Origin: Collinsella aerofaciens
GTDB taxonomy: Bacteria > Actinomycetota > Coriobacteriia > Coriobacteriales > Coriobacteriaceae
Assembly: GCF_019131995.1 (NCBI RefSeq)
Contig: NZ_JAHONA010000010.1
Location: forward strand, 12,897 to 76,896
Direction: 5' to 3'
Length of the DNA: 64,000 nucleotides
Shown here: positions 33,793-42,760 of the stretch, piece by piece
Numbering within the stretch: position 1 is the first letter of the stretch
How the letters are laid out: each line of letters begins with the position of its first letter
Translations under genes and position numbers: made by a program
Notes under the pieces: generated by a model
What the model was told of the DNA's origin: nothing
The model's database searches: none
The model's input: only the letters and a program-made list of their open reading frames with translations

Positions 33793-34116
33793 TTAGAGCA
33801 GGTGGTCGAGCGTGTGGTTGCGGTTCTGGTCGAATGCGCCGGCCGGGGTCGCGGCGCGGACGACGCCGAGCGTGTCGCAGGAGCCCGACTTGACGACGCC
33901 CACGTAGGGGGCGCCGTCGAATGTCCCCGGGTATTTCTTCTCGAGTGACTTGCGGTAGCCCGACGGCACGTGGTGCGACGCGGCCGCGGCGTTGGCCTTC
34001 GCCGCGAGGCGGGCGGTCTCGGTCGCCACCCAGGAGCGGACGCCCGCGCCCTTCGTGACGGCGATGACGCCCGCGTCGCTGTGGACGAAGCGCCCGAACC
34101 TGATCTTGTCAGCCAT
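33793..34116 (-). CDS. HK97 gp10-like neck protein
   Basis: A 107-residue protein in the position of HK97 gp10-type head-tail proteins: MADKIRFGRFVHSDAGVIAVTKGAGVRSWVATETARLAAKAN with a later PYVGVVKSGSCDTLGVVRAAT. The helix with regular Ala spacing followed by a small beta part fits this class. It overlaps the previous gene by 8 bp. Confidence 0.65.
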   Translation of the reverse strand: MADKIRFGRFVHSDAGVIAVTKGAGVRSWVATETARLAAKANAAAASHHVPSGYRKSLEKKYPGTFDGAPYVGVVKSGSCDTLGVVRAATPAGAFDQNRNHTLDHLL

Positions 34117-34459
34117 GGACCCTCCCCGCCGTCGCCGTCATGTTCCACGCCGTGGGGCAGGGGTTCGTGACGTCGGGGGAACCGACCACCAGCAGTGCGA
34201 TATCGGGGTCGGCGGGCATACCGCGCCCCGTCAGGGCGATGCGGCAGCGCGCCAGCGGCGGCCCCGCGTACGTCTTGGGGAACGCGATGGAGTAGCTCGC
34301 CTCGACGCCGTCCGGCCGTACGGCATCCCCCACATCAGAACCGGCCAGGGGCCGCACGAGGCATCCCGGGACGACGATGGCCTCCCACTCGACGACAGGC
34401 TCGCCCATGGCGTCCCTGCCCGTCTCTTTGCTCGAAAGCACCGTCACCTCCTCGCCCAT
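34109..34459 (-). CDS. head closure / head-tail connector protein
   Basis: A 116-residue beta-rich protein starting MGEEVTVLSSKETGRDAMGEPVVEWEAIVVPGCLVRPL, a typical opening of head-closure proteins (gp16/SPP1-like). The ATG overlaps the stop of the adaptor gene (TGATG); an in-frame start nine codons earlier is less likely. The C-terminus has two cysteines. Confidence 0.65.
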   Translation of the reverse strand: MGEEVTVLSSKETGRDAMGEPVVEWEAIVVPGCLVRPLAGSDVGDAVRPDGVEASYSIAFPKTYAGPPLARCRIALTGRGMPADPDIALLVVGSPDVTNPCPTAWNMTATAGRVHG

Positions 34460-34878
34460 CACAGCCCGCCCCCGTAGCTCGGGCACACGGTGCCGATGCG
34501 CTGGCCGCGTCCGAGGAGCCTCTTGAGCGCGGTGAGCGTCGAGCGGTCGAAGTAGGCAGTGCCGCTCGGGTTCTGGTAGGTGAAGCTCCCCTGGAACCCG
34601 TTGGCCGTGAAGCTCGACTGAGAGACGCCGGTGAGGTCCTCCACGCCCATGGGCGCGCAGGCCGGCTGGACGAGCTTCTTGCGGGCCGCGTCGGTCACCA
34701 GGTCGCGGGCCAGCTCCCTGGCGTCGCCCGTCAGGGAGCGGTAGCGCGACATGCCGAGGGTCGCGCGGAGCTTGGCGCTCTGTCTCGACAGCTCGGCAGC
34801 GACGCGTTCCTCGTCGGTCGCCGCGTCCCCCGTGTCGATGCGGTACTCGTCGACCGTAGCGAACGCGTAGTCGTCCAC
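34459..34878 (-). CDS. head-tail adaptor (Gp19/Gp15/Gp42-like)
   Basis: A 139-residue protein matching the Gp19/Gp15/Gp42 adaptor pattern: YAFATVDEYRIDTGDAATDEERVAAELSRQSAKLRATLG followed by ARDLVTDAARKKL and TGVSQSSFTANGFQGSFTYQNPSGTAYFDRSTLTALKRLLG. It joins the portal to the neck. GTG 34878 has AAGGAGG upstream. Confidence 0.8.
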   Translation of the reverse strand: MDDYAFATVDEYRIDTGDAATDEERVAAELSRQSAKLRATLGMSRYRSLTGDARELARDLVTDAARKKLVQPACAPMGVEDLTGVSQSSFTANGFQGSFTYQNPSGTAYFDRSTLTALKRLLGRGQRIGTVCPSYGGGL

Positions 34879-34888
34879 GTCGGCCTCC

Positions 34889-35827
34889 TTACTTGGTCGT
34901 GATGGTTCCCTTCACGATGTAGTCCTTCACCTCGGGGAAGAACGTCGCGCCGGCGAGCACGTTGGTCTCGACGGACACGTGGTCGTACGCCGGGGTGTGC
35001 GCGACGCCGATCAGGCCGGAGTCGGAGACCGTGTACGTGAGGCCGGAGGTCGCGAGCTCGCCGAAGTCCACGCCGAAGATGCGGATGTTGTCGGCGGGGG
35101 TGGCGATCATGGTTCCCTTGGCGACCTGGTTGGTCAGGAAGACGCCCGAGAGGCCCAGGAAGCTCTCGAGGTAGGTCAGGCCGAACAGGTTCTGGTCGGT
35201 GATGGTCGCGTTGCCGAGGTAGTCGGCTGCGTCGTCTCGGTTGATGAAGTGGACGACGCGCTCGGCGGCGTCGCCGTTGGTCTCGAGGGTGTTGCCGAGC
35301 TTGGCGTCGACTGCAGCGGCGCACGCCTGCAGGCCCTTGCCGGTCGCCGTGCCCGTTCCCTTGAGCAGGAAGGAGAAGAACTGCGAGACGATGCTGCGGC
35401 GCACGAGCGAGGCCATGTGCTTGTCTGTCTTGAGCACGGCGTTGACGTAGCCGGACTGCTGGATCGCCTTGTGCGTGGTCATGCGGCGGTACGGGAAGGC
35501 CTCGGCCTCGCCGACGGGCTCGTAGGTGGCGGTGAACTTGGACAGCGCGACCTCGTCGCCCTCGACGTAGGCGGTGCCGGAGCTGGAGCCCAGCTGGACG
35601 GCGCTATCGCCGGTGGCGGACTCCTTGGATCCGGCGGTCTTGGAGTTGTTGAGCTCGCCGGCCACCTTGAGCATCTTGAGCGTGGTGCCGGCGGCGATGG
35701 TCTCGGCGCCGAAGATGCCGAGGACCTCGAGCAGTCGGTCGAGGTCGCCCTCGAAGTTGCGGATGAACTCCTGGTCCATCGAGGCGTTGATGGCCGTGGA
35801 GTCGGAGATGTTTGCGGGTACGGGCAT
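34889..35827 (-). CDS. major capsid protein (HK97 fold)
   Basis: A 312-residue protein directly after the scaffold gene. It shows the N-arm plus E-loop layout of HK97-type capsids of Gram-positive phages: ESATGDSAVQLGSSSGTAYVEGDEVALSKFTATYEPVGEAEAFPYRRMTTHKAIQQSGYVNAVLKTDKHMASLVRRSIVSQFF, then the A-domain end (FGLTYLESFLGLSGVFLTNQVAKGTMIATPADNIRIFGVDFGEL). It lacks an obvious N-terminal protease domain, in line with a separate scaffold. Confidence 0.88.
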   Translation of the reverse strand: MPVPANISDSTAINASMDQEFIRNFEGDLDRLLEVLGIFGAETIAAGTTLKMLKVAGELNNSKTAGSKESATGDSAVQLGSSSGTAYVEGDEVALSKFTATYEPVGEAEAFPYRRMTTHKAIQQSGYVNAVLKTDKHMASLVRRSIVSQFFSFLLKGTGTATGKGLQACAAAVDAKLGNTLETNGDAAERVVHFINRDDAADYLGNATITDQNLFGLTYLESFLGLSGVFLTNQVAKGTMIATPADNIRIFGVDFGELATSGLTYTVSDSGLIGVAHTPAYDHVSVETNVLAGATFFPEVKDYIVKGTITTK

Positions 35828-35840
35828 GTTTGCCCCTTTC

Positions 35841-36401
35841 TTACTTGTAGAGGTCCATGTGCGCGGCGCGGGCCATGATGCGCTTGGCGGGGTCCTTGAT
35901 GGACTCGATGGACTCCTTGTTCACTTTCTTGCCTCCGCCGGAGCCGCCCTTGTCGAGCGGGTATCCGGGCTGGCGCGACTCGGCGAAGTCGGCGACGGCC
36001 TTTGCCGAGGCCGTCATCGACTCCTCGTCGTCGCCGTGGATGAGCGCGGCCGGCACGCCGGTGGCCTGGGACACGCGCGCCAGCGTGCGCTCGCGCTCGC
36101 GCTCGGCCTCGGATGCGGCGAGGCGGCCCTTCAGGTCGTTGAGCTCGTCGTTGAGGGACTCGACGGTGGGCGTCTGCGCGCCCTGTGCGTCCCACAGGTC
36201 GGCCTTGCCTTTGTTCTCCTTGGCCCGGGCCTCCCACTTGCGGGACTCCTTCTTGAATCGCTCGGCCTCGGCCTTCCAGTCGATCGCTGCCGGCTCCTGT
36301 GGGGCCCCGGATCCCTGGTCGCCGCCGGGCTCCGCCGGCGCCGCCGGCTGCGGGGGCTCGACGGGATCGGTCACGTTGTTGGCTTGCTGTTGGGTAGGCA
36401 T
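35841..36401 (-). CDS. capsid scaffold protein
   Basis: A 186-residue protein: a Pro/Ala/Gly-rich N-terminus (MPTQQQANNVTDPVEPPQPAAPAEPGGDQGSGAPQEP), a charged coiled-coil middle (DWKAEAERFKKESRKWEARAKENKGKADLWD...LNDELNDLKGRLAASEAERERERTLARVSQATGVPAALIHGD) and a basic end (PAKRIMARAAHMDLYK). This is the standard composition of a phage scaffolding protein. ATG 36401 follows GGAAGGAG. An upstream open frame is rejected for lack of a start signal. Confidence 0.85.
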   Translation of the reverse strand: MPTQQQANNVTDPVEPPQPAAPAEPGGDQGSGAPQEPAAIDWKAEAERFKKESRKWEARAKENKGKADLWDAQGAQTPTVESLNDELNDLKGRLAASEAERERERTLARVSQATGVPAALIHGDDEESMTASAKAVADFAESRQPGYPLDKGGSGGGKKVNKESIESIKDPAKRIMARAAHMDLYK

Positions 36402-36476
36402 CTTGCACTCCTTCCGGCCCCGTGCGGGGCTCGCTTCGCGCCTCCGTGCGGCGGCGCTGGCGGTGTTTTGGCATGG

Positions 36477-36506
36477 AAAAGGCCGCCTCCCGTGCGGGCT
36501 GCGGCC
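36477..36506 (-). terminator. hairpin between MuF and scaffold genes
   Basis: On the minus strand GGCCGC...GCGGCC forms a long GC stem with internal mismatches followed by TTTTCC. It may be a partial terminator that separates packaging from head genes. Confidence 0.55.
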
Positions 36507-36586
36507 TCGTGTTCCCGCCGGCGCGTTGCGTGTCTTCGCCGGCGACGCTTGATGGCGCGTCGCGCCCGCCCTCCCACGGGGCGTCC

Positions 36587-37468
36587 TCACTTGGCCGAGA
36601 GCCTCTTGCTCACGCCCGCCGCGGTCTGCGCGAGCGACTTGGCGTAGGGGCTCCCCGGTTGGAAGCCCATTGCCAGCCCCGCCCTGTTCGCGGTGGCCAT
36701 GCGGGCCTTGAGGTCATCTGGGGACGATGCCCCCTCCATGTACCTCTGGATGTCGCCGATGCTGGCGAACCTCTTCCCGTCCACGAATGCGGCGACCACC
36801 TTGCCGCCGCTGCGGCGGGCGCGCGATCCCGTGCGGCGGGAACCCCATTCGGGGTGCTTAGCGCGGTACTCGTCGTAGAGCGCCGCAGGGTCGTAGCCGT
36901 CGAGCGCGGGGCTGTCGGAGAAGTCGGCGACCGGTATGCACCTGCAGCTCGGGTGGCGCTCGGCGCCGGCGGTCGCCGAGCTCTTGAAGACGAAGCCGCG
37001 CGACCCGATCATCCGGCACCAGTCGCACGCGCCCGCGTGCGGCACCAGCGCCCAGCGCGGGTGTGCCGGGTCGGCCATGGCGTTGCCCTGGATCGTGGCG
37101 TCCGCGTAGCCCATGGCGCGCTGCACGGCCCTCGCCGCGAGGGCGGCGGCGGTCGCGGAAGTCCGCAGCGCCTCGTCGACGTCGCTCGCGAGGAGCCCGC
37201 CGTGGCCGGGGTCGAACTGCCGCGGCTCGTATCCCTGCGCCGGGCCGGCGCCCGAGCGCATGGCGGCGTAGAACTCGACGGCCGCCGCCGCGGCGAACGA
37301 GCCGAACTTGGCCACGAGCGCCGCGTAGGTGCGCGCCAGCGCCCGGTAGAGCTCCTCGCCGTAGAGGCCCGCGCACTCGTCTATCGCCTGCGCGACAGCC
37401 GCCTGCAGCAGGTCGGCGTTTATCCCGAGCGCGCGGGCGTAGCGGTCGAAGTCCCCGCGCGGTATCAC
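36587..37468 (-). CDS. phage head morphogenesis protein (MuF/VG15-like minor capsid)
   Basis: A 293-residue minor head protein. The signature is GACDWCRMIGSRGFVFKSS...HPSCRCIPVADF, the cysteine-rich motif of VG15/MuF-type proteins that bind a metal and associate with the portal. N-terminal helices (AAVAQAIDECAGLYGEELYRALARTYAALVAKFG) fit this class. GTG 37468 overlaps the portal stop (GTGA). Confidence 0.82.
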   Translation of the reverse strand: MIPRGDFDRYARALGINADLLQAAVAQAIDECAGLYGEELYRALARTYAALVAKFGSFAAAAAVEFYAAMRSGAGPAQGYEPRQFDPGHGGLLASDVDEALRTSATAAALAARAVQRAMGYADATIQGNAMADPAHPRWALVPHAGACDWCRMIGSRGFVFKSSATAGAERHPSCRCIPVADFSDSPALDGYDPAALYDEYRAKHPEWGSRRTGSRARRSGGKVVAAFVDGKRFASIGDIQRYMEGASSPDDLKARMATANRAGLAMGFQPGSPYAKSLAQTAAGVSKRLSAK

Positions 37469-38973
37469 TCCGCCTCACCGCCGGCTGGCGGCAGGGCCGC
37501 GGCCCTCGCGGCCTCGATGGCCATCGTGTCGGCCATGGCGTTGAGCGACGCGATGGCGCCGCCCTGCTGCTTTTCGCGCTCCAGGCGGTCGATGGTCGGC
37601 TGGGACAGGCCCACGCCCTCGTAGTAGACGCGGGTGCCCACCATGCTCTCGTCCGCGGCGCCGAGTTTCGTCCAGGCGTCGGCGCGCGCGGCGATGGTCG
37701 GCATCGAGGGGTCCTTGAAGCACGCCTGGACGGCGCACTGCTCGTCGGTGAGCCTGGTTATCGGGACGTCGTCCTTGACCGCCATTATCATCTGCGCGAT
37801 CGTCTCGAGCGCCTCGGCGTTGTGCTCGTTGATCTGCTCCACCTCGAGGATGAGCGGGTCGTTCGCCGCGCCCAGGGCGTCCGAGGACGTGTAGGTGTTC
37901 GACAGCACGCCCAGCTGTGCCAGCGGCACGTTGGTCGCGCCGGAGAACCGCTGCGCGTCGTTCTCGAACACGCGCGTGAAGTTGTCGGCGGTCGGCGCGG
38001 CGAACTGCCCTACGGTCGGGACGTCGCCGTCCTCGTCCTTGGTGATGGCGAGGAACGACCCGACGTATGCCTTGAACTTGGCTATTGGCGACGGCACGCT
38101 GTCGCCGCCCTCGTCCTCGCCTTCGTCCCCGTCCCCGTCCTTCACGGAGAAGAGGTCGTCCTTGGCGCCGAGGATGTATCGCTGTGGGAACGTGAAGAAC
38201 TCCGCGCCGACCTCCATGCGCAGCACGTCGCGCATGGCCTTGTCGACGATGCCCCGGACCTCGGGCGTGAGCATCGAGTGGCCGAGCGGGCGGTCGGGGT
38301 CGGGGTCGTAGGTGAGCACCTCCATGAGCGGCCGTCCCATGGGATTCGGCTCCACCACGCAATCCCACTCGTAGGGTCCGCCGCCCGAGCCGATGCGCAC
38401 CAGCGTGAGCACCGCGTCCCGGAAGTGGCACACGTAGCGGGAGGCGTTGCCAGACCGATCGACGTCGGCGAGGACGACGCCGCAGCGGATGCGGCCCTCG
38501 TCCTTGTCCCACAGGCAGCAGAACTGGTTCGCGCTGAACACGCGCACCATCGACGCGGGCTGGCCCGGCCTGCCCTTCATGACGGTCATGGCCGACACGC
38601 CGTAGGTGAGGGCGCTCGAGCACGCCTGCCGGTAGAGCGACCGCAGGCGGTTCTTGCGCACGAGGCGCTTGAGGTCCTGATCCTCCGCGCCGTCGAAGAC
38701 GAAGCCGTCGAAGACGGAGCGCACGGAGTGCGCCTTGACGGCCTTGGCGCACCAGCCGGTGACGCAGTCGACTTTCTCGAGCATGGGCGGGATGGAGATG
38801 CCGAGGCTCCTCATCTCGTTCTTCATCTCGTAGTAGCGCTTGAGGACGGTGTTTCGCGCCGACACGTCGCCCCAGGTGTCGAACATGTCCTCCACGGCGG
38901 CTCGGTACGGCTTGGGGACGGCGTCGAGGTTCGGGGTCTCAACGGAGGTCCCACGCCCAATTCTCTGGATCAC
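37465..38973 (-). CDS. portal protein
   Basis: A 502-residue portal, the dodecameric DNA gate of the capsid. GTG 38973 overlaps the terminase stop (GTGA) after AGAGGA; the open frame upstream is only a shadow. RYYEMKNEMRSLGISIPPMLEKVDCVTGWCAKAVKAHSVRSVFDGF, the acidic loop DGDGDEGEDEGGDSVPSP and ATNVPLAQLGVLSNTYTSSDALGAANDPLILEVEQINEHNAEALE are typical portal stretches. It sits between terminase and MuF, the classical order. Confidence 0.9.
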   Translation of the reverse strand: MIQRIGRGTSVETPNLDAVPKPYRAAVEDMFDTWGDVSARNTVLKRYYEMKNEMRSLGISIPPMLEKVDCVTGWCAKAVKAHSVRSVFDGFVFDGAEDQDLKRLVRKNRLRSLYRQACSSALTYGVSAMTVMKGRPGQPASMVRVFSANQFCCLWDKDEGRIRCGVVLADVDRSGNASRYVCHFRDAVLTLVRIGSGGGPYEWDCVVEPNPMGRPLMEVLTYDPDPDRPLGHSMLTPEVRGIVDKAMRDVLRMEVGAEFFTFPQRYILGAKDDLFSVKDGDGDEGEDEGGDSVPSPIAKFKAYVGSFLAITKDEDGDVPTVGQFAAPTADNFTRVFENDAQRFSGATNVPLAQLGVLSNTYTSSDALGAANDPLILEVEQINEHNAEALETIAQMIMAVKDDVPITRLTDEQCAVQACFKDPSMPTIAARADAWTKLGAADESMVGTRVYYEGVGLSQPTIDRLEREKQQGGAIASLNAMADTMAIEAARAAALPPAGGEAE

Positions 38974-40397
38974 AGTGTCCTCTGCTTCCTGCGCGGGTTG
39001 CGCTTGGTGGTCCTCGCGCCCCACAGCGCGAGCGAGCAAGATTCGAGCGGCTCGGGCGGCACGGTCGCGTCCTCGGGGGAGCCGAAGCCCCATCCTCCCC
39101 TGGACCCGATCTTCCTGCGGACGCACTTCCTCGCCGACTCCTCGAGGGTCGGGTCGTAGGTGTGCGCGAGCGTGCCGTCGTTGAGCGCGTCCACGAAGCC
39201 GACCGCGGCGGCGACCACGTCGCGCGTCTGCGGCCTCACGACGTAGCCGCGCGGCGGCTTCATCTCCGCGAGGCGGTCGATGAGCGCGTCGGCGCCCGAC
39301 ATGCCGTCGATGACGACGACCGACGCGGTCGCGCGGCGGTCGTAGAGCCACTCGGCGAGCTCGCGGGCGCCGCCGGCGGTCGTTCCGACTCTGATGAGCT
39401 CGACGGCGGCCTTGCCCTTGAGCGTGCGCTGGCCGAGCTTGCAGCCCGACAGCGCGTAGGTCGACCCGTCCCTGGAGAACTTCACCCCGAAGGCCTTCTT
39501 GCCGCGGTACCGGTCGCCGATGGCGTCGATGAGCGCGCCGTCCCACGATTCCCGCTGGATGGCCCTCGTGAGCATGGCGGCAGGGCTGAACCAGCCCAGG
39601 CGCTCGTGGGCGAAGCCGGTGATCGACCCGCCGGCGAACTCCGTGCGGGTGAAGTCGAGCGACAGGATGATGCCCATGCTCGGGTTCGATTCGTAGATGA
39701 GGTCCACCACGTCGTCGAACGTGGCGTCCTGGCGCGGGCACTCGTCGGTCGCCCACGAGCACCACTCGGTGTTCGGGATGTCGCCGGCCAGGATGGCCGC
39801 GCGCGTGCGCGCGAACACGGTGCCGGGGCAGTCCTCGTTGGGCGGCGTGCCCGTGTAGATGATCTGGCGCTCGCCGGTCGCGGACGCGGCGAGCGTGTAC
39901 ATGATGGCGTCGTACTGGGGGTCTGTGAGCTCCTGCGCCTCGTCGAACACGACGAGCTGGATGTCATCGAAGCCTCGGGCGCTTCCGTTGGTGCGCGCCG
40001 AGAACTCGATGGAGCCGCCGTTGGTGAGGTAGATGGCCTCCTCGCCGTTCGTGCGGCGGATCCTCTCGACGAGGCACGAGAGCTCGGGGTGCTCCTTGTC
40101 CGTGAAGTAGCGGACGAGTCGGTTGAACGCCTTCTTTGCGGTCTTCACGCGGTGCGCGGTGTGGAGGATGTGCCAGCCGCAGACCGCCAGGCGGAACACC
40201 TCGTATATCTCGATGACGGCGTTCTTGCCGTTCTGGCGCGGCACGTCCAGGCCGCACGTGACGTAGGCTGGTCGGCCCTCGGCGTCGCACGCGCACCAGT
40301 CGGACAGCACGAGCGACTGCCACTCGATGGGCTCCATGCCCAGGTCCCCGCCCAGCTCGGCGGCGTCCTCGCCCTCGGAGTAGGCGGCCTCGCCCAC
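38970..40397 (-). CDS. terL: terminase large subunit
   Basis: A 475-residue DNA-packaging motor from GTG 40397, which follows TAGGG. The ATPase part has a Walker-A-like GLDVPRQNGKN (49-59) and Walker B LVVFDEAQ (148-155), then the coupling motif IIYTGTPP. The C-terminal nuclease part contains GVKFSRDGSTYALSGCKL and VVVIDGMSGADALIDRLAEMKPPRGYVVRPQ. The unusual NGK P-loop is normal for this terminase branch. The gene begins 7 bp after the small subunit. Confidence 0.92.
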   Translation of the reverse strand: MGEAAYSEGEDAAELGGDLGMEPIEWQSLVLSDWCACDAEGRPAYVTCGLDVPRQNGKNAVIEIYEVFRLAVCGWHILHTAHRVKTAKKAFNRLVRYFTDKEHPELSCLVERIRRTNGEEAIYLTNGGSIEFSARTNGSARGFDDIQLVVFDEAQELTDPQYDAIMYTLAASATGERQIIYTGTPPNEDCPGTVFARTRAAILAGDIPNTEWCSWATDECPRQDATFDDVVDLIYESNPSMGIILSLDFTRTEFAGGSITGFAHERLGWFSPAAMLTRAIQRESWDGALIDAIGDRYRGKKAFGVKFSRDGSTYALSGCKLGQRTLKGKAAVELIRVGTTAGGARELAEWLYDRRATASVVVIDGMSGADALIDRLAEMKPPRGYVVRPQTRDVVAAAVGFVDALNDGTLAHTYDPTLEESARKCVRRKIGSRGGWGFGSPEDATVPPEPLESCSLALWGARTTKRNPRRKQRTL

Positions 40398-40404
40398 GGC
40401 GACC

Positions 40405-40788
40405 CTATACCGCGGCTCTTGCCTTCCGCGCCTCGTGGCGCTCGGCGATCGAGAAGAGCTTGGTCTGGACGTTCCGGACATCTGGCACCCCCTCGTGGCC
40501 GTCGGTTATGCCGAGCTGCTTGTTGAGTTGCCTGATCTCCGCCGACGCGGTCTTCAGGGTCGCTATCTGCGGGAAGGACTTCAGGTCCCCCATGTCGTTC
40601 TGGTAGGCGGTCTGCTCGCCGAAGCTGTCCAGCTCGTCCTGGGCGAGCTCGACGATCTTGTACCACTGGCACAGCAGCGCGAGCGTCGGAGCGTCGGCCT
40701 GGGTGAACGAGCGGCCTGCCGTGAGCTCGTCCCACTTGGCGCTCTTCACGGGGTCGCCGGCGACCGCGGCGGGCTTCTCGAGGGACAT
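40405..40788 (-). CDS. terS: terminase small subunit (P27-like)
   Basis: A 127-residue DNA-recognition subunit: LTAGRSFTQADAPTLALLCQWYKIVELAQDELDSFGEQTAYQNDMGDLKSFPQIATLKTASAEIRQLNKQLGI. The order 'ALLCQWYKIVELA ... IATLKTASAEIRQLNKQLGI' is typical of P27-type small terminases. It directly precedes the large subunit and follows a terminator hairpin. Confidence 0.88.
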   Translation of the reverse strand: MSLEKPAAVAGDPVKSAKWDELTAGRSFTQADAPTLALLCQWYKIVELAQDELDSFGEQTAYQNDMGDLKSFPQIATLKTASAEIRQLNKQLGITDGHEGVPDVRNVQTKLFSIAERHEARKARAAV

Positions 40789-40808
40789 CCGCCACCTCCA
40801 ATCGGCAT

Positions 40809-40840
40809 AAAAAAGCCGCCCCTGGGGGACGGCTTTAAAA
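40809..40840 (-). terminator. terminator upstream of the terminase genes
   Basis: On the minus strand AAAGCCGTCCCC and GGGGCGGCTTTTTTA pair around C/A, with a T6 run. It would end a transcript coming from the 40860 gene, so the terminase genes may need antitermination or their own promoter. Confidence 0.7.
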
Positions 40841-40859
40841 AATCCTGAATACCGGCAAC

Positions 40860-41075
40860 CTATCTGAACTGCGAGAGCATCTCGGCGTACGGGCTCAGCT
40901 CGGGCGGCTCATAGATGATGTCGCCGCCGTCTTCGGTGCGGTAGTTTCCCGGCGGGAGGTACCTGCCGTTGGGAAGCAGGCAGAGGTTCCCGCGCCACTT
41001 GACGCCGTTGGGCATCATCGCCGTGCCGAACTCGTCCTCGTCAAACTCGAAATCGTAGTCAACGTCGTATGCCAT
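40860..41075 (-). CDS. hypothetical acidic phage protein
   Basis: A 71-residue acidic protein, MAYDVDYDFEFDEDEFGTAMMPNGVKWRGNLCLLPNGRYLPPGNYRTEDGGDIIYEPPELSPYAEMLSQFR. The first 18 residues are almost all Asp/Glu/aromatic. It lies between the JAMM-like gene and the terminases. No family known to me. Confidence 0.6.
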   Translation of the reverse strand: MAYDVDYDFEFDEDEFGTAMMPNGVKWRGNLCLLPNGRYLPPGNYRTEDGGDIIYEPPELSPYAEMLSQFR

Positions 41076-41091
41076 CTGGCATCAACCCCTA

Positions 41092-41754
41092 TCACGCATA
41101 GGTGCCGGTCTTCTGGGTCACGAGAAGCCCGCTTTTCTTCGGTTGCTTCTCATAGCTGATCTCAATGCCTATTTTAGCAAACTCCGAGGTGTAGGCCTTG
41201 TTCATAGCTCTCCACATCGCGATTTCGCTCTGGTATTTCCTGCTCATGACCGAAGCGTCGGCTCGCTTTGCGGCAGACTTGACGGCCTTGCCGCTCACGC
41301 TTTTCGTCACGAGCGCGGAATAGGTCCCCTCGTTCGACGTCGCGACGATCCTTTTGACGCGTCCTCCGCTCCTGTTGTAGGCCGAGGCGATGTATTCCAG
41401 GTCGCCGCCGGAAAGCGGGCCTCCCCATTTGCGGCCGTCCGCGCCGCCATGAGGATGGTTATGGATAATCGTCGAGACGCCCTTTTCATGGGCGACGGCG
41501 GACAGCGGTGCGACTCTGGTCGACCCTTCATTACCAGTCGACCCCAGCGCATGGACATATCCCGCGTCATCGATATAGGCCGAGTGCTCGTACCTATTGT
41601 CCATCAGCTGCTCGCGAAAGCGGGCTATGGCAGACTCCACCGTCGTTCCCCCAGCAGTGCCCTTGTTCAGGGATGCGACCGCGTAGGCTGACAGTGTCGA
41701 TCCGTCCTTGGCTGAACGCTTGCCGGAGTAAGAGTATGAGCCCCTACCTCCCAC
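41092..41754 (-). CDS. JAMM/RadC-like metalloprotease-fold phage protein
   Basis: A 220-residue protein from GTG 41754 (GGGAGG eight bases upstream, 11-bp overlap with the previous gene); a TTG at 41808 in the same frame is the longer alternative. The central part has HNHPHGG followed by PLSGGDLEY, which fits the JAMM metal site HxH...SxxD found in JAB/RadC-like proteins, and an upstream acidic EHSAYID. The N-terminus is Ser/Gly-rich and the end basic. The role in the phage is unknown; a processing protease or an anti-defence enzyme are both possible. Confidence 0.6.
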   Translation of the reverse strand: MGGRGSYSYSGKRSAKDGSTLSAYAVASLNKGTAGGTTVESAIARFREQLMDNRYEHSAYIDDAGYVHALGSTGNEGSTRVAPLSAVAHEKGVSTIIHNHPHGGADGRKWGGPLSGGDLEYIASAYNRSGGRVKRIVATSNEGTYSALVTKSVSGKAVKSAAKRADASVMSRKYQSEIAMWRAMNKAYTSEFAKIGIEISYEKQPKKSGLLVTQKTGTYA

Positions 41755-42760
41755 GGAAACCGCCTCCCTTGTACTCGACGACCTCGCAGCCGCCGAAATC
41801 GAATCCAATGTCGCCGCCGTAGGGCAGCACGCGCGCGGGCTCCAGGCGACTCATTGCCTCCGCCATGCCCTCGCGCCAGACGGCCAGGGCGTTCTCGTCC
41901 CCCTTCACGCCGACGGTCGACACGGCGACGGTCGAGCGGCGCGGGACGCCGTCGAACGCGAAGCGGAAGCTCCGGCGCTGCGCCCACGACAGGGTCGGGA
42001 CTACACGGAGGCCCTGCTCCTGCCACCAGTGGCCGAGCGCCTGGGAGCGGTAGCGGTTCCACCGCTGCATGGCATCGGGCATGTCGAGGTAGAGCGAGAA
42101 GTCGGGCGTGAGGACGCAGTCGAAGCCGCGCAGGCACTCGAGGTAGGCGGCGGGGCGTGCCCACACGCGCTCGAACTGGTAGTCGTCGATAAAGAAGTGG
42201 CAGCAGCGGCCGGCCTTGTCGGCCTCGGGGGTGCTCTTGGCGTAGTTGAACCCGATCATGTCCGCCGGCTTGGCCATGCACCGCTTCATGCGGGGCATGC
42301 CGTCGCGGCCGCAGTCGGATCGGCTGACGAGGCGCAGGTTGTACGCGTCGTCCGTCCTCAGGCGCTCGTGGCCGTAGTCGAGCCGCTTGCTCTTGAAGTC
42401 CAGCCCGAACCTCGACATATCGAAGTCCTTGAGGCTGCGGACCTCCTCGCGCAGCATCGACTTGTTCCAGGTCGCCACCTCGCCGGTCTTGTTGTCGGCG
42501 ATGCGGAAGGCCTTGATCTGATCGTCGGTCAGGTCGTCGCAGTACTCGATCTTGGAGTCGGGGATCTCGTCCCACCCCAGGAATCTGCAGGCCTCGACGC
42601 GCGTGTGCCCCCATACAATAACCGGGCGCTCGCGGCTCTCCAGGCCGATGGTCCCGCGCAGCCCGAACTCCTTGATGGAGTCGGCGACCACGGGGACGGC
42701 GGAGGCGTTGTGCCGGGCGTTTCGCTCATATGGGACGATGTCGTGTATCTTCACGTACAC
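41744..42760 (-). CDS. ParB-like/DUF4417 phage protein
   Basis: A 338-residue fusion. Residues 1-110 form a ParB/sulfiredoxin-like domain (VKIHDIVPYERNARHNASAVPVVADSIKEFGLRGTIGLESRERPVIVWGHTRVEACRFLG). After a linker, the C-terminal 200 residues match DUF4417 (GFDCVLTPDFSLYLDMPDAMQRWNRYRSQALGHWWQEQGLRVVPTLSW, then DIGFDFGGCEVVEYKGGGFRGR). This pair is common just before phage terminases. Molecular function unknown. Start GTG 42760 is weakly supported; GTG 42754 is an alternative. Confidence 0.8.
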   Translation of the reverse strand: MYVKIHDIVPYERNARHNASAVPVVADSIKEFGLRGTIGLESRERPVIVWGHTRVEACRFLGWDEIPDSKIEYCDDLTDDQIKAFRIADNKTGEVATWNKSMLREEVRSLKDFDMSRFGLDFKSKRLDYGHERLRTDDAYNLRLVSRSDCGRDGMPRMKRCMAKPADMIGFNYAKSTPEADKAGRCCHFFIDDYQFERVWARPAAYLECLRGFDCVLTPDFSLYLDMPDAMQRWNRYRSQALGHWWQEQGLRVVPTLSWAQRRSFRFAFDGVPRRSTVAVSTVGVKGDENALAVWREGMAEAMSRLEPARVLPYGGDIGFDFGGCEVVEYKGGGFRGR

